Positions 1 to 6,498 of a stretch of DNA of 6,498 bases are shown here, piece by piece. The notes under the pieces are model-generated. The model was not told the origin of the DNA and did not search any database. It saw only the letters and a list, made by a program, of their open reading frames with translations. Made by a program: the position numbers and the translations under genes. Each line of letters starts with the position of its first letter. Positions within the stretch are counted from its first letter, which is position 1. Source of the DNA: Ardenticatenales bacterium (GTDB taxonomy: Bacteria; Chloroflexota; Anaerolineae; Ardenticatenales; Ardenticatenaceae); NCBI GenBank assembly GCA_013812995.1, contig JACCSL010000865.1, positions 1 through 6,498 on the forward strand. Reading direction: 5' to 3'.

Positions 1-3000
1 ATGGTACACTCACCACGAATGGTTGTGGGTTGGTCACGGTGTCGGGGGGCAAGTACTTCTGCTTCCCGGGCGGCGGCTACCAACCGGACACTTACACCTA
101 CACCGACCCTTACGGCAACATTTTCACCATTAGTGCTGAGGGTACGCTGGAGTCCGTCCGGGATCTCAACGATAACCTACTCACGATTGGACCTAATGGG
201 ATTATGAGCAGTGAAGGCGGTCTCCAGGTTCCCTTCGTGCGTGACGCGCAGGGGCGCATTACCCAGATCGCGGACCCACTGGGCAATGTTTATGACTATG
301 AGTACGATGCAGCGGGCGATTTGGTCAGTGTTTCGCTGCCCGACCTGGAAACTCCTATCAGGTATACCTATGCACCAGAGCACCTGTTCCGGACAGTGAT
401 TGATCCGCGTGGCACTACCATTGCCACCAACAGTTACTATCCGGACGGACGGCTTCAGAGTCAGACGGATGCCCTTAATCATACTTACCACTATGCTTAT
501 GACTTGACCGCTAGAACCACCACTCTGACCAACCCCGATGGCGGGATCGTCACTTCGACCTACGATAGCTATGGGTCGCTTCTGCGGGAAGTGGATCCAC
601 TACGACACGTGACAAGCTACACCTATGACGCCAATCATAACCAACTGACAAAGACAGATGGCCTCGGACATACGACCCACTTTACCTACGATGATAAAGG
701 CCATCGGACGACAGTCAGGAATGCGCACGCCGAAACCTATGCTCAGACTTATAACCAATATGGCGGGGTGACCAGCCGGACTGACCCATTGGGACGTCAG
801 CAGACGGTTCAGTATGATGATCGCTTCAATCCCCGTTCTACCAGTGATGATCTGGGTATCTTAGGGACGTTTGAGTTCGACGGGCGTGGGATGTTCCAGG
901 TGTTGAGCAATGCGAACGGTCATCAACAGAGCTACACCCACGATGCTTATGGGAATTTAGCAAGTGAAACTGACGCGATGGGGCACACCAAGAGCTATAC
1001 CTATGACTCTATGGGACGGCTTTTCTCTTGGACCGATGCGCTTGGGCACACCACGCGCCAGGAGCGTGATGCGCTGGGCTACCTTCGGGCAATCACAGAT
1101 ACGCTCGGACAAGTCACCCGCTACGAGTATGATAGTGCTGGGAATCGCACCGCTATTGTTGATCCGGCAGGACACCGTACTGAGTATCGCTACGATGCTG
1201 GAAACCGCCTGATACAGGTTGTTTATCCTGACGGAACAACGAAGCAGACGACCTACGATTTTCGCGATAAGCCCCTCACTGAAATAGATCAGGCGGGGCG
1301 TGTGACCCGCTATGAGTATGACTTGGTTGGGCAATTGCTGCGCGTCACAACGGCCTATGGCACCCCTGATGCTGCCACGGTACAGTACGGCTACGATGCC
1401 GCAGGTCGCCAGGTCAGTATCACTGATGCCCTAAGCCATACGATTACCTACGAGTACGATGCCGTCGATAATCTCCTTAAAGTGACGAATCCACTGGGGC
1501 AAGCCACGACCTATACCTATGACGATGCCAACCAGCGGCTTTCTACGACCGATCCCGAGGGTCATACTACCCGCTATCGCTACAATGCACGCGGCTATCA
1601 AACTCTTGTCACTTATGCGGATGGTACAACACTCCAACAGAGTTATGACGGGCTGGGCAATCTCCTAAGCCGTACGGATGAGGCAGGCCACACTACGCAG
1701 TTTGGCTATGATGCCATGAATCAACTCACGGTGGTGACCAATAGCTTGGGGCATCCTACCCATTACACCTATGACGAACTGGGCAATCTCACGGCGCAAA
1801 CTGACGTAAATGGGCACACAACGACGTTTGCCTATGACCCCTTGGGGCGTCGGATCAGCAGGCGGCTCCCGTTAGGTATGACAGAGAGCTATGGGTACGA
1901 CGTTGTAGGCAGTCTCATTGCGAAAACTGACTTCAACAGTCACACAACTACGTACACCTACGACGCGATGAACCGACTGACAGCGAAGATCCCTGATCCA
2001 CGTCTGGCTGAGCCCGCCATCACTTTCTCGTATACACGCACAGGCCAGCGGGCCACGATGGCGGATGCCAGTGGGATAACCTCCTACACGTATGACGCAC
2101 AAGAGTGCTTGATTCGCAAGGAAGCGCCCGCCGGAACCTTATCATACAGCTACGATGCAGCAGGGAACTTGCTCAGCATCGCCTCTTCCAATCCAGGTGG
2201 TACCTCTGTGGCCTATACTTGGGATGCCGCCTACCGCTTGAAAACAGCGACAGATCAACTGGGCACGACGCAATACGCCTATAATGCAGTTGGCAACAAG
2301 CTCAACAGCATCTATCCAAATGGTGTCCAGTCTTCCTACACCTATAACAACCGCAACCAACTGACTATAGTCTCAACGGGCTATGAGAATACCCCCATTG
2401 CCAGTTACACTTATTCGCTCGCGCCGACCGGTCACCGCTTGGGGGTAACAGAACTCGATGGACGTGATGTCAGCTATACCTATGATGCCCTCCACCGACT
2501 CACGGACGAGGTGATTACCGGAAGTCCGAATGGTGCTGCCGATGGGCATATTCAGTACGCCCTTGACCCGGTGGGGAATCGCCTGAGCCGCACTTCCACC
2601 CTTGACGCGCTTCCTACCGCCGCAAGCAGCTATGATGCTAATGACCGTGTGGCTGGTGAAGACTACGATACCAATGGTAACTTGGTGAACTCGGATAGCA
2701 CCTCGCGCCGCTATGACTTTGAGAACCGTCTCAAGGAGTTCAATGGAGGAACCGTCAGATTTGTCTACGACGGGGACGGCAATCTGGCTGCGATGACGGT
2801 CCTGGGTGAGACCACGACCTACCTGGTTGATGATCTGAACCCAACAGGATATACACAGGTTGTGGAGGAACTCACAAACGGGGTGGTGCAACGGGTCTTT
2901 ACTTATGGAGATGAGTTGATTAGCCAGCGCCAACAACTAGCTGGTACCTGGACAACCAGTTTCTACGGCTATGATGGACATGGCAGCGTTCGCATGTTGA

Positions 3001-3800
3001 CCACTGAGAGCGGGAGGGCAACTGACCAGTATACCTACGATGCCTTCGGGAACCTCATAAGTTCTTCTGGCAATACTCCCAATGCTCACCTCTACGCTGG
3101 GGAGCGGTATGAGGCGAATAGTGGCTCCTACTTCCTACGCGCCAGATACTATAACCCGATCAGTGGTCGCTTCCTCTCCATGGATCCATACCCAGGCGAC
3201 TTCTCCAACCCTCTCACACTCCATAAATATCTCTATGTCCACGGCGATCCGGTCAATAACCTTGATCCAAGCGGACTATATGCACTCTCAGACTATACTG
3301 TCACAAAGACAGAAACCAGCACCCGCGCTCAGACCACAGTCAAGCCCCTTGGCTTCGCCACTCTCTGCATCCTAACTTTCGTTACCACGATGGCGTTCCC
3401 GACTGATCTCAATCTACCTTGCGGGGTTCAGAGGGAGACGTGCGAGAATAGCGAATATAGCAATTTCGTGAGATGTGATGAACTCCCCTACTGGTATCGA
3501 TACTACTCTGTGGAGGATGCACTTGACACCCTTAAAGAGGCGGTTGGAGATTGGGATATAACTGCAATAGATTCACAAGATGCTAACCGTGGTAGTGGGC
3601 CTTGCCCCAATCCTCCCTATGTAGGCGGACAGCATTATGATGTCATGGGACCAGATTGGAATAAACGAGAGGCGGGTGTGAAAGGTGCAACAAAATACTA
3701 TACGGCTATAGTGGAATGCAAGTGCTGTGACGATGCATATGGAGAAGCGATTCTCGATACGAAGTGCGGCATTGAAAACCCCCTTTATCGAGACTATTAA
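1..3800 (+). CDS. Giant RHS/YD-repeat polymorphic toxin, 5' end outside the window
   Basis: The frame is open to the left edge (first whole codon at base 3), so the N-terminus and any secretion signal are missing; the TTG at 30 is not a credible start. Residue numbers below count from base 30. About 40 YD repeats of the YTYDxxGxL type, roughly 21 residues apart, fill residues ~85-1025. In the RHS family such repeats build a hollow beta-cocoon shell that encloses a C-terminal toxin. The core ends with YFLRARYYNPISGRFL (from residue 1034) and PVNNLDPSGL (1074-1083), an exact PxxxxDPxGL boundary motif. Residues 1083-1256 are the variable tip, described separately. The next gene starts 40 bases downstream and is the likely immunity partner. 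Repeat structure and core motif make the RHS call secure; toxic activity is inferred from family architecture. Confidence 0.95.
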   Translation, partial: GTLTTNGCGLVTVSGGKYFCFPGGGYQPDTYTYTDPYGNIFTISAEGTLESVRDLNDNLLTIGPNGIMSSEGGLQVPFVRDAQGRITQIADPLGNVYDYEYDAAGDLVSVSLPDLETPIRYTYAPEHLFRTVIDPRGTTIATNSYYPDGRLQSQTDALNHTYHYAYDLTARTTTLTNPDGGIVTSTYDSYGSLLREVDPLRHVTSYTYDANHNQLTKTDGLGHTTHFTYDDKGHRTTVRNAHAETYAQTYNQYGGVTSRTDPLGRQQTVQYDDRFNPRSTSDDLGILGTFEFDGRGMFQVLSNANGHQQSYTHDAYGNLASETDAMGHTKSYTYDSMGRLFSWTDALGHTTRQERDALGYLRAITDTLGQVTRYEYDSAGNRTAIVDPAGHRTEYRYDAGNRLIQVVYPDGTTKQTTYDFRDKPLTEIDQAGRVTRYEYDLVGQLLRVTTAYGTPDAATVQYGYDAAGRQVSITDALSHTITYEYDAVDNLLKVTNPLGQATTYTYDDANQRLSTTDPEGHTTRYRYNARGYQTLVTYADGTTLQQSYDGLGNLLSRTDEAGHTTQFGYDAMNQLTVVTNSLGHPTHYTYDELGNLTAQTDVNGHTTTFAYDPLGRRISRRLPLGMTESYGYDVVGSLIAKTDFNSHTTTYTYDAMNRLTAKIPDPRLAEPAITFSYTRTGQRATMADASGITSYTYDAQECLIRKEAPAGTLSYSYDAAGNLLSIASSNPGGTSVAYTWDAAYRLKTATDQLGTTQYAYNAVGNKLNSIYPNGVQSSYTYNNRNQLTIVSTGYENTPIASYTYSLAPTGHRLGVTELDGRDVSYTYDALHRLTDEVITGSPNGAADGHIQYALDPVGNRLSRTSTLDALPTAASSYDANDRVAGEDYDTNGNLVNSDSTSRRYDFENRLKEFNGGTVRFVYDGDGNLAAMTVLGETTTYLVDDLNPTGYTQVVEELTNGVVQRVFTYGDELISQRQQLAGTWTTSFYGYDGHGSVRMLTTESGRATDQYTYDAFGNLISSSGNTPNAHLYAGERYEANSGSYFLRARYYNPISGRFLSMDPYPGDFSNPLTLHKYLYVHGDPVNNLDPSGLYALSDYTVTKTETSTRAQTTVKPLGFATLCILTFVTTMAFPTDLNLPCGVQRETCENSEYSNFVRCDELPYWYRYYSVEDALDTLKEAVGDWDITAIDSQDANRGSGPCPNPPYVGGQHYDVMGPDWNKREAGVKGATKYYTAIVECKCCDDAYGEAILDTKCGIENPLYRDY
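2964..3296 (+). repeat. RHS core end, paralogous copy 1 (partner at 4753-5085)
   Basis: This stretch of the giant gene encodes the last YD repeat block, YNPISGRFL, the DPSGL boundary and ALSDY. A hand alignment with the orphan tip gives about 56 identical residues of about 111. The two are therefore homologous but belong to different RHS subtypes, and the orphan is not a recent copy of this gene. Similarity stops right after SDY in both copies, which marks the module boundary. Confidence 0.8.
3276..3797 (+). other. CT1: cysteine-rich variable tip domain of the giant RHS protein
   Basis: This is the ~174-residue segment after the DPxG boundary, where RHS proteins carry their interchangeable effector. 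I do not recognise the family. A hydrophobic stretch lies at residues 1107-1123 (LGFATLCILTFVTTMAF), long enough to be a membrane segment or a buried helix. Nine cysteines are present: 1113, 1131, 1138, 1149, 1192, 1230, 1232, 1233 and 1246. The end contains GGQHYDVMG (1199-1207) and CKCC (1230-1233), with a further Cys at 1246, which could bind metal or form disulfides. No HNH, ParB, deaminase, ADP-ribosyltransferase or peptidase motif is obvious. The first residues, ALSDY, are shared in position with the AMSDY of the orphan tip, so true divergence starts after them. A toxin role is inferred from position only. Confidence 0.6.
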
Positions 3801-3828
3801 TTATATCCCAAGATGATTCCAAAATGGC

Positions 3829-3833
3829 GAGGT
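3829..3833 (+). promoter_or_regulatory. Shine-Dalgarno for the candidate immunity gene
   Basis: GAGGT sits 7 bases before the GTG at 3841. This supports GTG 3841 as the start, as does conservation of the same GTG-GAT-AA(A/G) beginning in the remnant at 4585. Confidence 0.7.
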
Positions 3834-3840
3834 ATAGATC

Positions 3841-4491
3841 GTGGATAAGGCAGAATACTGGCTCCTCGATTCGGTCGTCAAGCTCCCATACTCCTTATCT
3901 CTCTTAGTCGCTGAGAATATTGAGGTTATCTGGAATCGGCAAGGGCATGGCCTCAGCCGGGTAGAGTTGGTGCAAGCGCTGAACCGTCTCTTTCAAGCGG
4001 GAGACCTCTATGGGCAAGGTATGATGCGACCCGTAACAACGGAGCCCCCAATGCCGACAGTTGCCGAGATTGAAGCTGCATTGGATCGGAGAATAGACAT
4101 AGTTTATGGATTGACGTCGCAGGGAGGTGGTCGTTGGGAAGAGTTCTCTAGACCGAATTGGAATCGCTATCTCTTTGCCGGTTATAGCACGGATCCGATA
4201 CGCGGCAATATCATCTCAAGTAGTAAAGAATTGGCAGAACAGCAGTTAATAATGGAGGCTGCTTTCGGGCGCTTGGTAGTATCCGAATCTATCGAAAGAG
4301 AAACGTTGGTTCCTTGGGAAGCTACTTATTGGAAGAGCCTTCCCGTTGGCTATCAAATTCAGTTTCTCTATGTTCCTGAAGAAAGGCAGCGTCGACCCGA
4401 TCCGCTCCAGTTGAGAGAGAGGCTGATGAAGCAGAGCCAGTGGCTGCAATATCGCCAAGGTTGGTATCGCAGATATTCGGATGAGGAATGA
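3841..4491 (+). CDS. Candidate immunity protein for CT1, winged-helix-like N-terminus
   Basis: This 216-residue, highly charged soluble protein has no signal peptide or membrane segment. It starts at GTG 3841, supported by GAGGT 7 bases upstream, 40 bases after the stop of the giant RHS gene. That is the standard place of the cognate immunity gene, and co-transcription is likely. Residues 4-58 (AEYWLLDSVV, then LSRVELVQALNRLFQAGDL at 38-56) read like a small helix-turn-helix or winged-helix fold. The middle has LTSQGGGRWE (91-100) followed by PNWNRY (105-110). The C-terminus is Arg/Tyr/Trp-rich. I loosely recognise this pattern (DKAEYWLLD start, LTxxGGxxWE motif) as a family found beside RHS genes but can give no family name. 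A broken paralogous start lies at 4585, showing the family has been duplicated here. It could instead be a regulator; no partner-binding residues can be named from the sequence. Confidence 0.7.
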   Translation: MDKAEYWLLDSVVKLPYSLSLLVAENIEVIWNRQGHGLSRVELVQALNRLFQAGDLYGQGMMRPVTTEPPMPTVAEIEAALDRRIDIVYGLTSQGGGRWEEFSRPNWNRYLFAGYSTDPIRGNIISSSKELAEQQLIMEAAFGRLVVSESIERETLVPWEATYWKSLPVGYQIQFLYVPEERQRRPDPLQLRERLMKQSQWLQYRQGWYRRYSDEE

Positions 4492-4584
4492 GGGTAGCTA
4501 CCATTCCTACTTACGGGTCGGCCCAGCCAAGAGCGGTAGAAGACGCGACTTCGTGTCGCTCTCGTTGTAAAGGCGTGAGAGGTA
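4492..4584 (+). other. Short intergenic stretch with small palindromes
   Basis: No gene is visible. A perfect 10-base palindrome GGTAGCTACC lies at 4493-4502, directly behind the stop of the immunity gene. A hairpin can form from GCGAC (4545-4549) and GTCGC (4555-4559) with a 5-base loop; AGAGCG (4530-4535) and CGCTCT (4557-4562) form a competing 6-base pairing. No T-run follows either, so a factor-independent terminator is not supported. The stretch may be leftover sequence from a lost cassette. Confidence 0.35.
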
Positions 4585-4641
4585 GTGGATAAAGCAGAAT
4601 ACTGGCTCCTTGACTCAGTTGTCAGAATACCATATCCCTGA
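4585..4641 (+). pseudogene. Remnant: first 18 codons of a second immunity-gene copy
   Basis: GTG at 4585 opens VDKAEYWLLDSVVRIPYP and ends at TGA 4639-4641. It matches the first 18 residues of the 3841 gene at 15 positions, with the first 13 identical. In bases, 43 of 54 match by hand count, and the five differences in the first 13 codons are all silent. That pattern points to a paralog that evolved under selection for protein sequence before it was broken, rather than to a fresh copy. GAGAGG lies just upstream (4577-4582), only 2 bases from the GTG. Residues after the TGA (HLIV) line up loosely with SLLV of the intact gene, so homology may reach base ~4653 before sequence switches to RHS core. 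Too short to act as an immunity protein. Confidence 0.8.
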
Positions 4642-4650
4642 CACCTGATT

Positions 4651-5655
4651 GTGCAACAATGTTACACCAGCGGAGCAGGCGCACCACTCGTCAGCTACAT
4701 GCTGGGCGGCAGTGAACTCCTGGCCCAGAATCGAGGCGGCACCCTCCACTTCTACCTGCATGATGGACAGCATAGTGTCCGCACTCTTACCGATCAGGCC
4801 GGAACTGTCACTAATCAATACACCTACGATGCATTCGGTACACTCTTGACGCAGCAGGGTACGGCGCCCAACAACTATCTCTACACTGGTCAGCAGTTTG
4901 ATACCCTGACTGGCCTCTATAGCCTGCGTGCCCGTTATTACAATCCGAGTAGGGGGGCGTTTCTCAGTCGCGATTTAGCAGGGCTAAGTCTGAGAAATCC
5001 CGTAGAACTCAATCGTTATATTTATGTTGCCAACAACCCCATCAACAGCTTTGACCCGACGGGGTTCATGGCGATGAGCGATTATGGTGCAGCACATAAG
5101 CCAGGGGCGGAAAACTCTGATAAGGAAGCAGCCCTTGGGAGAGGGACTAGGGATCTCACAACACGTCCTGTAGCCGACTTTGAGTTGTCAAACGCGCGTA
5201 CACTCCGCGACGACGCCCGCACCATCATGGATAATTTGAATCGTCAACACTTGCCGCACAATATAACTGTTGCCAGAGGAAGAGTAATTGCTCCAGATCA
5301 GTTTATTGAGAAGGAATTCTGGACCATCAATAATTTCACACAAAATGAATATGCAACGCTTTTTAGAAACAAGACTCTTCCCAGGATGCCGACTAAAGCA
5401 GAGTTCTGGGGGGGAGGAGCGTATCAACCTGGAAGCACTGTGCAGACTGTTGCTCATGCAGAAGATATTTTATTGCAAGAATTAGCCACAAAGCAGTACC
5501 CGGCTGGCACCCGAATCGTAGCTGGAATCTCACGTGACTTTTGTCCGCGATGTTGGTCTGGTCTGGGCGGTACTCAAGGTAGTATTCCAGGTGGACAGTT
5601 TCTCACCTTCGACTTGGGAGACGACGTCCTGCTGTTTATCTTAGCCTGGCCATAA
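4651..5655 (+). CDS. Orphan RHS tip with C-terminal deaminase-type toxin domain
   Basis: The 334-residue frame from GTG 4651 lacks the YD-repeat shell. Residues ~33-138 are an RHS core end: FYLHDGQHSVRTLT, QYTYDAFGTL, then YSLRARYYNP (90-99) and PINSFDPTGF (130-139), a PxxxxDPxG boundary. From ~146 on is a different tip, CT2. It contains HAE (269-271) and CPRC (298-301), the His/Glu and CxxC zinc-site motifs of the cytidine-deaminase-like superfamily, resembling YwqJ-type and other RHS-linked deaminase toxins. Such toxins deaminate bases in nucleic acids or nucleotides; the substrate here is unknown. No convincing ribosome binding site precedes GTG 4651 or the in-frame ATG 4699. Upstream, after TGA 4639, the same frame continues into the immunity remnant. 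It is therefore probably a silent donor cassette or a fragment translated only by reinitiation. CT2 looks more AT-rich than its core. The zinc motifs are clear; expression is doubtful. Confidence 0.75.
   Translation: MQQCYTSGAGAPLVSYMLGGSELLAQNRGGTLHFYLHDGQHSVRTLTDQAGTVTNQYTYDAFGTLLTQQGTAPNNYLYTGQQFDTLTGLYSLRARYYNPSRGAFLSRDLAGLSLRNPVELNRYIYVANNPINSFDPTGFMAMSDYGAAHKPGAENSDKEAALGRGTRDLTTRPVADFELSNARTLRDDARTIMDNLNRQHLPHNITVARGRVIAPDQFIEKEFWTINNFTQNEYATLFRNKTLPRMPTKAEFWGGGAYQPGSTVQTVAHAEDILLQELATKQYPAGTRIVAGISRDFCPRCWSGLGGTQGSIPGGQFLTFDLGDDVLLFILAWP
4753..5085 (+). repeat. RHS core end, paralogous copy 2 (partner at 2964-3296)
   Basis: This part of the orphan frame aligns with the core end of the giant RHS gene, from the FYxxDG block through LRARYYNP and DPTG to AMSDY. 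About half of the residues are identical. In other bacteria, such short core stretches in front of orphan tips are the homology used to swap tips onto a full-length gene. With identity this low, the giant gene in this window is a poor recombination partner, and a closer RHS gene elsewhere in the genome is more likely the source. Confidence 0.75.
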
Positions 5656-5821
5656 AGGGTGCACAGTTTGTCAGCACAGCCATCACTTTGATGTAACCTA
5701 GCCAGAGCAGGGGAATTTAGTGGGGCTATAATCGGCTAAATTCGGTCAAACCAGTCGAGATTAGGAAGTGCCGAGCTTAGCTCCACTAAATTCTACTTCA
5801 TGATTTTCTCAACAGGTAACT
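5656..5821 (+). other. Intergenic region before the LRR gene
   Basis: No coding frame is credible here, so no small immunity gene follows the deaminase tip directly. A perfect TATAAT at 5727-5732 could be a -10 box for the LRR gene, but no -35-like hexamer lies 16-18 bases upstream, and it overlaps the left arm of the inverted repeat at 5713. The main content is that repeat. Confidence 0.4.
5713..5793. repeat. Long-armed inverted repeat with nested stem (MITE-like or structured element)
   Basis: The left arm GAATTTAGTGGGGCTA (5713-5728) and right arm TAGCTCCACTAAATTC (5778-5793) are reverse complements at 15 of 16 positions, and the single mismatch is a G-T wobble. Inside, TCGGC (5732-5736) pairs with GCCGA (5770-5774), continuing the same stem after a 3-base internal loop on each side. 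GGT/ACC (5744-5746 and 5750-5752) may cap it. The octamer CTAAATTC occurs three times: + at 5736 and 5786, - at 5713. No target-site duplication or T-run is evident, so both mobile-element and terminator readings are unproven. The pairing itself is directly visible. Confidence 0.7.
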
Positions 5822-6498
5822 ATGCCACCAACTTTGCCAGAATCCTTAACTTCCAGCCGAGCACTTCGCTTTCCAGAAAATCAGAATATAGGGCGGGTTT
5901 ATGTTCGTCCCTATGCAGATACAATAACCCGCTTCTCTGCCGATTTGCTCGACTGGCAATATCTTGCTGAAGCTAAGGGGCTGGTCATAGTATCAGCAGG
6001 CATGGAGGTACAACTTAGGTTAAACCAAAGCGTTGCTCGAGATTTATCGCTCCTAAATCTCCTTTCTCCTCATAGCTTAGAGGTGATCGTTTTAGAAGAC
6101 ATACCCTTGGCAGAGACGGAGCTAGTACATCTTGCAGAACTGACAGGATTGCACACCCTCTCTTTAGCTAACACTTCCGTTAGAGATGAAGCGTTGAGTA
6201 ACGTTCAGAAGCTGGGGAATCTCAAACACCTTTTTGTGGGCGATACCGAAATTAGCGATCTGGGATTGACCTATCTACATGGATTAAGACAACTCCAATT
6301 ACTTGATCTGGGAGGAACGAAGATAACAGGAAGTGGGCTTAAATACCTCCGAGAACTACCTCACCTTAAATACCTTCACCTTTCTCTTACCTCTCTTACC
6401 TCAAGTGGCTTTGTTGAGCTGAGTCAGCTCCCTTGCCTACGAGTGCTTTGGCTCATTGGAGCAGGCCTCAGCGATGATAATCTTGCCCATCTACAAAC
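5822..6498 (+). CDS. Leucine-rich repeat protein, 3' end outside the window
   Basis: ATG 5822 opens a frame of 225 complete codons that runs off the right edge. The in-frame stop at 5801 makes this ATG the only ATG, GTG or TTG start available, and AGG at 5814-5816 is a weak ribosome binding site 5 bases away. Residues 1-105 form a non-repeat head that includes GRVYVRPYAD (24-33). From L110 an LxxLxL unit recurs exactly every 24 residues (110, 134, 158, 182, 206) with TxI(S/T)xxGLxxLxxL spacers, the bacterial LRR type common in Planctomycetota and Chloroflexota. No signal peptide or membrane segment is seen, so it is probably cytoplasmic and acts by protein binding. It lies 166 bases behind the deaminase-type tip. 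Repeat-scaffold proteins occur among immunity proteins, so it could protect against CT2, but an unrelated LRR protein is equally possible. Confidence 0.85.
   Translation, partial: MPPTLPESLTSSRALRFPENQNIGRVYVRPYADTITRFSADLLDWQYLAEAKGLVIVSAGMEVQLRLNQSVARDLSLLNLLSPHSLEVIVLEDIPLAETELVHLAELTGLHTLSLANTSVRDEALSNVQKLGNLKHLFVGDTEISDLGLTYLHGLRQLQLLDLGGTKITGSGLKYLRELPHLKYLHLSLTSLTSSGFVELSQLPCLRVLWLIGAGLSDDNLAHLQ

Noticed and set aside
30..32. TTG 30 as the start of the RHS gene
   Set aside because: The frame is open to the window edge with RHS-like residues before it, so the start lies upstream of the window.
2373..2936. Antisense open frames across the RHS gene, the longest about 187 codons
   Set aside because: They follow from the biased repeat coding (tac-gat and similar codons read as open on the other strand); their proteins resemble no family and they lie fully inside a strong gene.
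250..3080. CRISPR or DNA-level tandem repeat array
   Set aside because: The periodicity is at protein level (YD repeats of variable spacing and sequence inside one frame), with no constant repeat or spacer units.
4530..4562. Intrinsic terminator behind the immunity gene
   Set aside because: The stems are only 5-6 bp and no T-run follows.
4639..4641. TGA read as an amino acid, making one immunity-RHS fusion protein
   Set aside because: The intact immunity gene also ends in TGA at the expected length and nothing else suggests recoding; a disruptive stop at a junction is simpler.
5661..5679. Direct repeat of GCACAG behind the orphan tip
   Set aside because: Two six-base copies are expected by chance and have no supporting context.
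5727..5732. TATAAT as a promoter for the LRR gene
   Set aside because: No matching -35 hexamer at 16-18 bases and no extended -10; it is noted only as part of the intergenic description.

Overview
The window is a piece of a polymorphic-toxin (RHS/YD-repeat) locus. All four real genes and one gene remnant read on the + strand. I cannot name the organism. Very long secreted RHS proteins made of YTYDxxGxL repeats, a winged-helix-like candidate immunity gene and a 24-residue-period bacterial LRR protein, at intermediate GC, suggest a large-genome environmental bacterium. Chloroflexota (Ktedonobacteria or Herpetosiphon type) or Planctomycetota are my low-confidence guesses.

Layout. Positions 1-3800 hold the C-terminal ~1265 residues of a giant RHS protein that enters from the left edge. 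It has about 40 YD repeats, then the RHS core end (YFLRARYYNPISGRFL, then a PxxxxDPxGL boundary), then a ~174-residue cysteine-rich variable tip (CT1) of no family I recognise. Forty bases later, 3841-4491 encodes a 216-residue protein with a good ribosome binding site; its position makes it the candidate immunity protein for CT1. Positions 4492-4584 hold no gene. At 4585-4641 lies a broken copy of the start of that same immunity gene (18 codons, about 80% identical in bases, mostly silent differences), ended by TGA. It runs in the same reading frame straight into 4651-5655, an orphan RHS tip: the last ~110 residues of a divergent RHS core followed by a second toxin domain (CT2) with HAE and CPRC motifs, the zinc signature of the deaminase superfamily. 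Positions 5656-5821 are intergenic and contain a 16-bp inverted repeat with a nested inner stem. From 5822 to the right edge runs the start of an LRR protein, open at the window end.

How it fits together. The full RHS gene and its neighbour look like a working toxin-immunity pair. The remnant and the orphan tip behind it look like a recombined or parked cassette, as seen in the orphan rhs-CT modules of other bacteria. The deaminase tip has no obvious dedicated immunity gene; the LRR gene is the only downstream candidate visible, and that link is weak. The most notable points are the in-frame immunity-to-RHS junction, the deaminase tip, the unclassified cysteine-rich CT1 and the structured repeat before the LRR gene.
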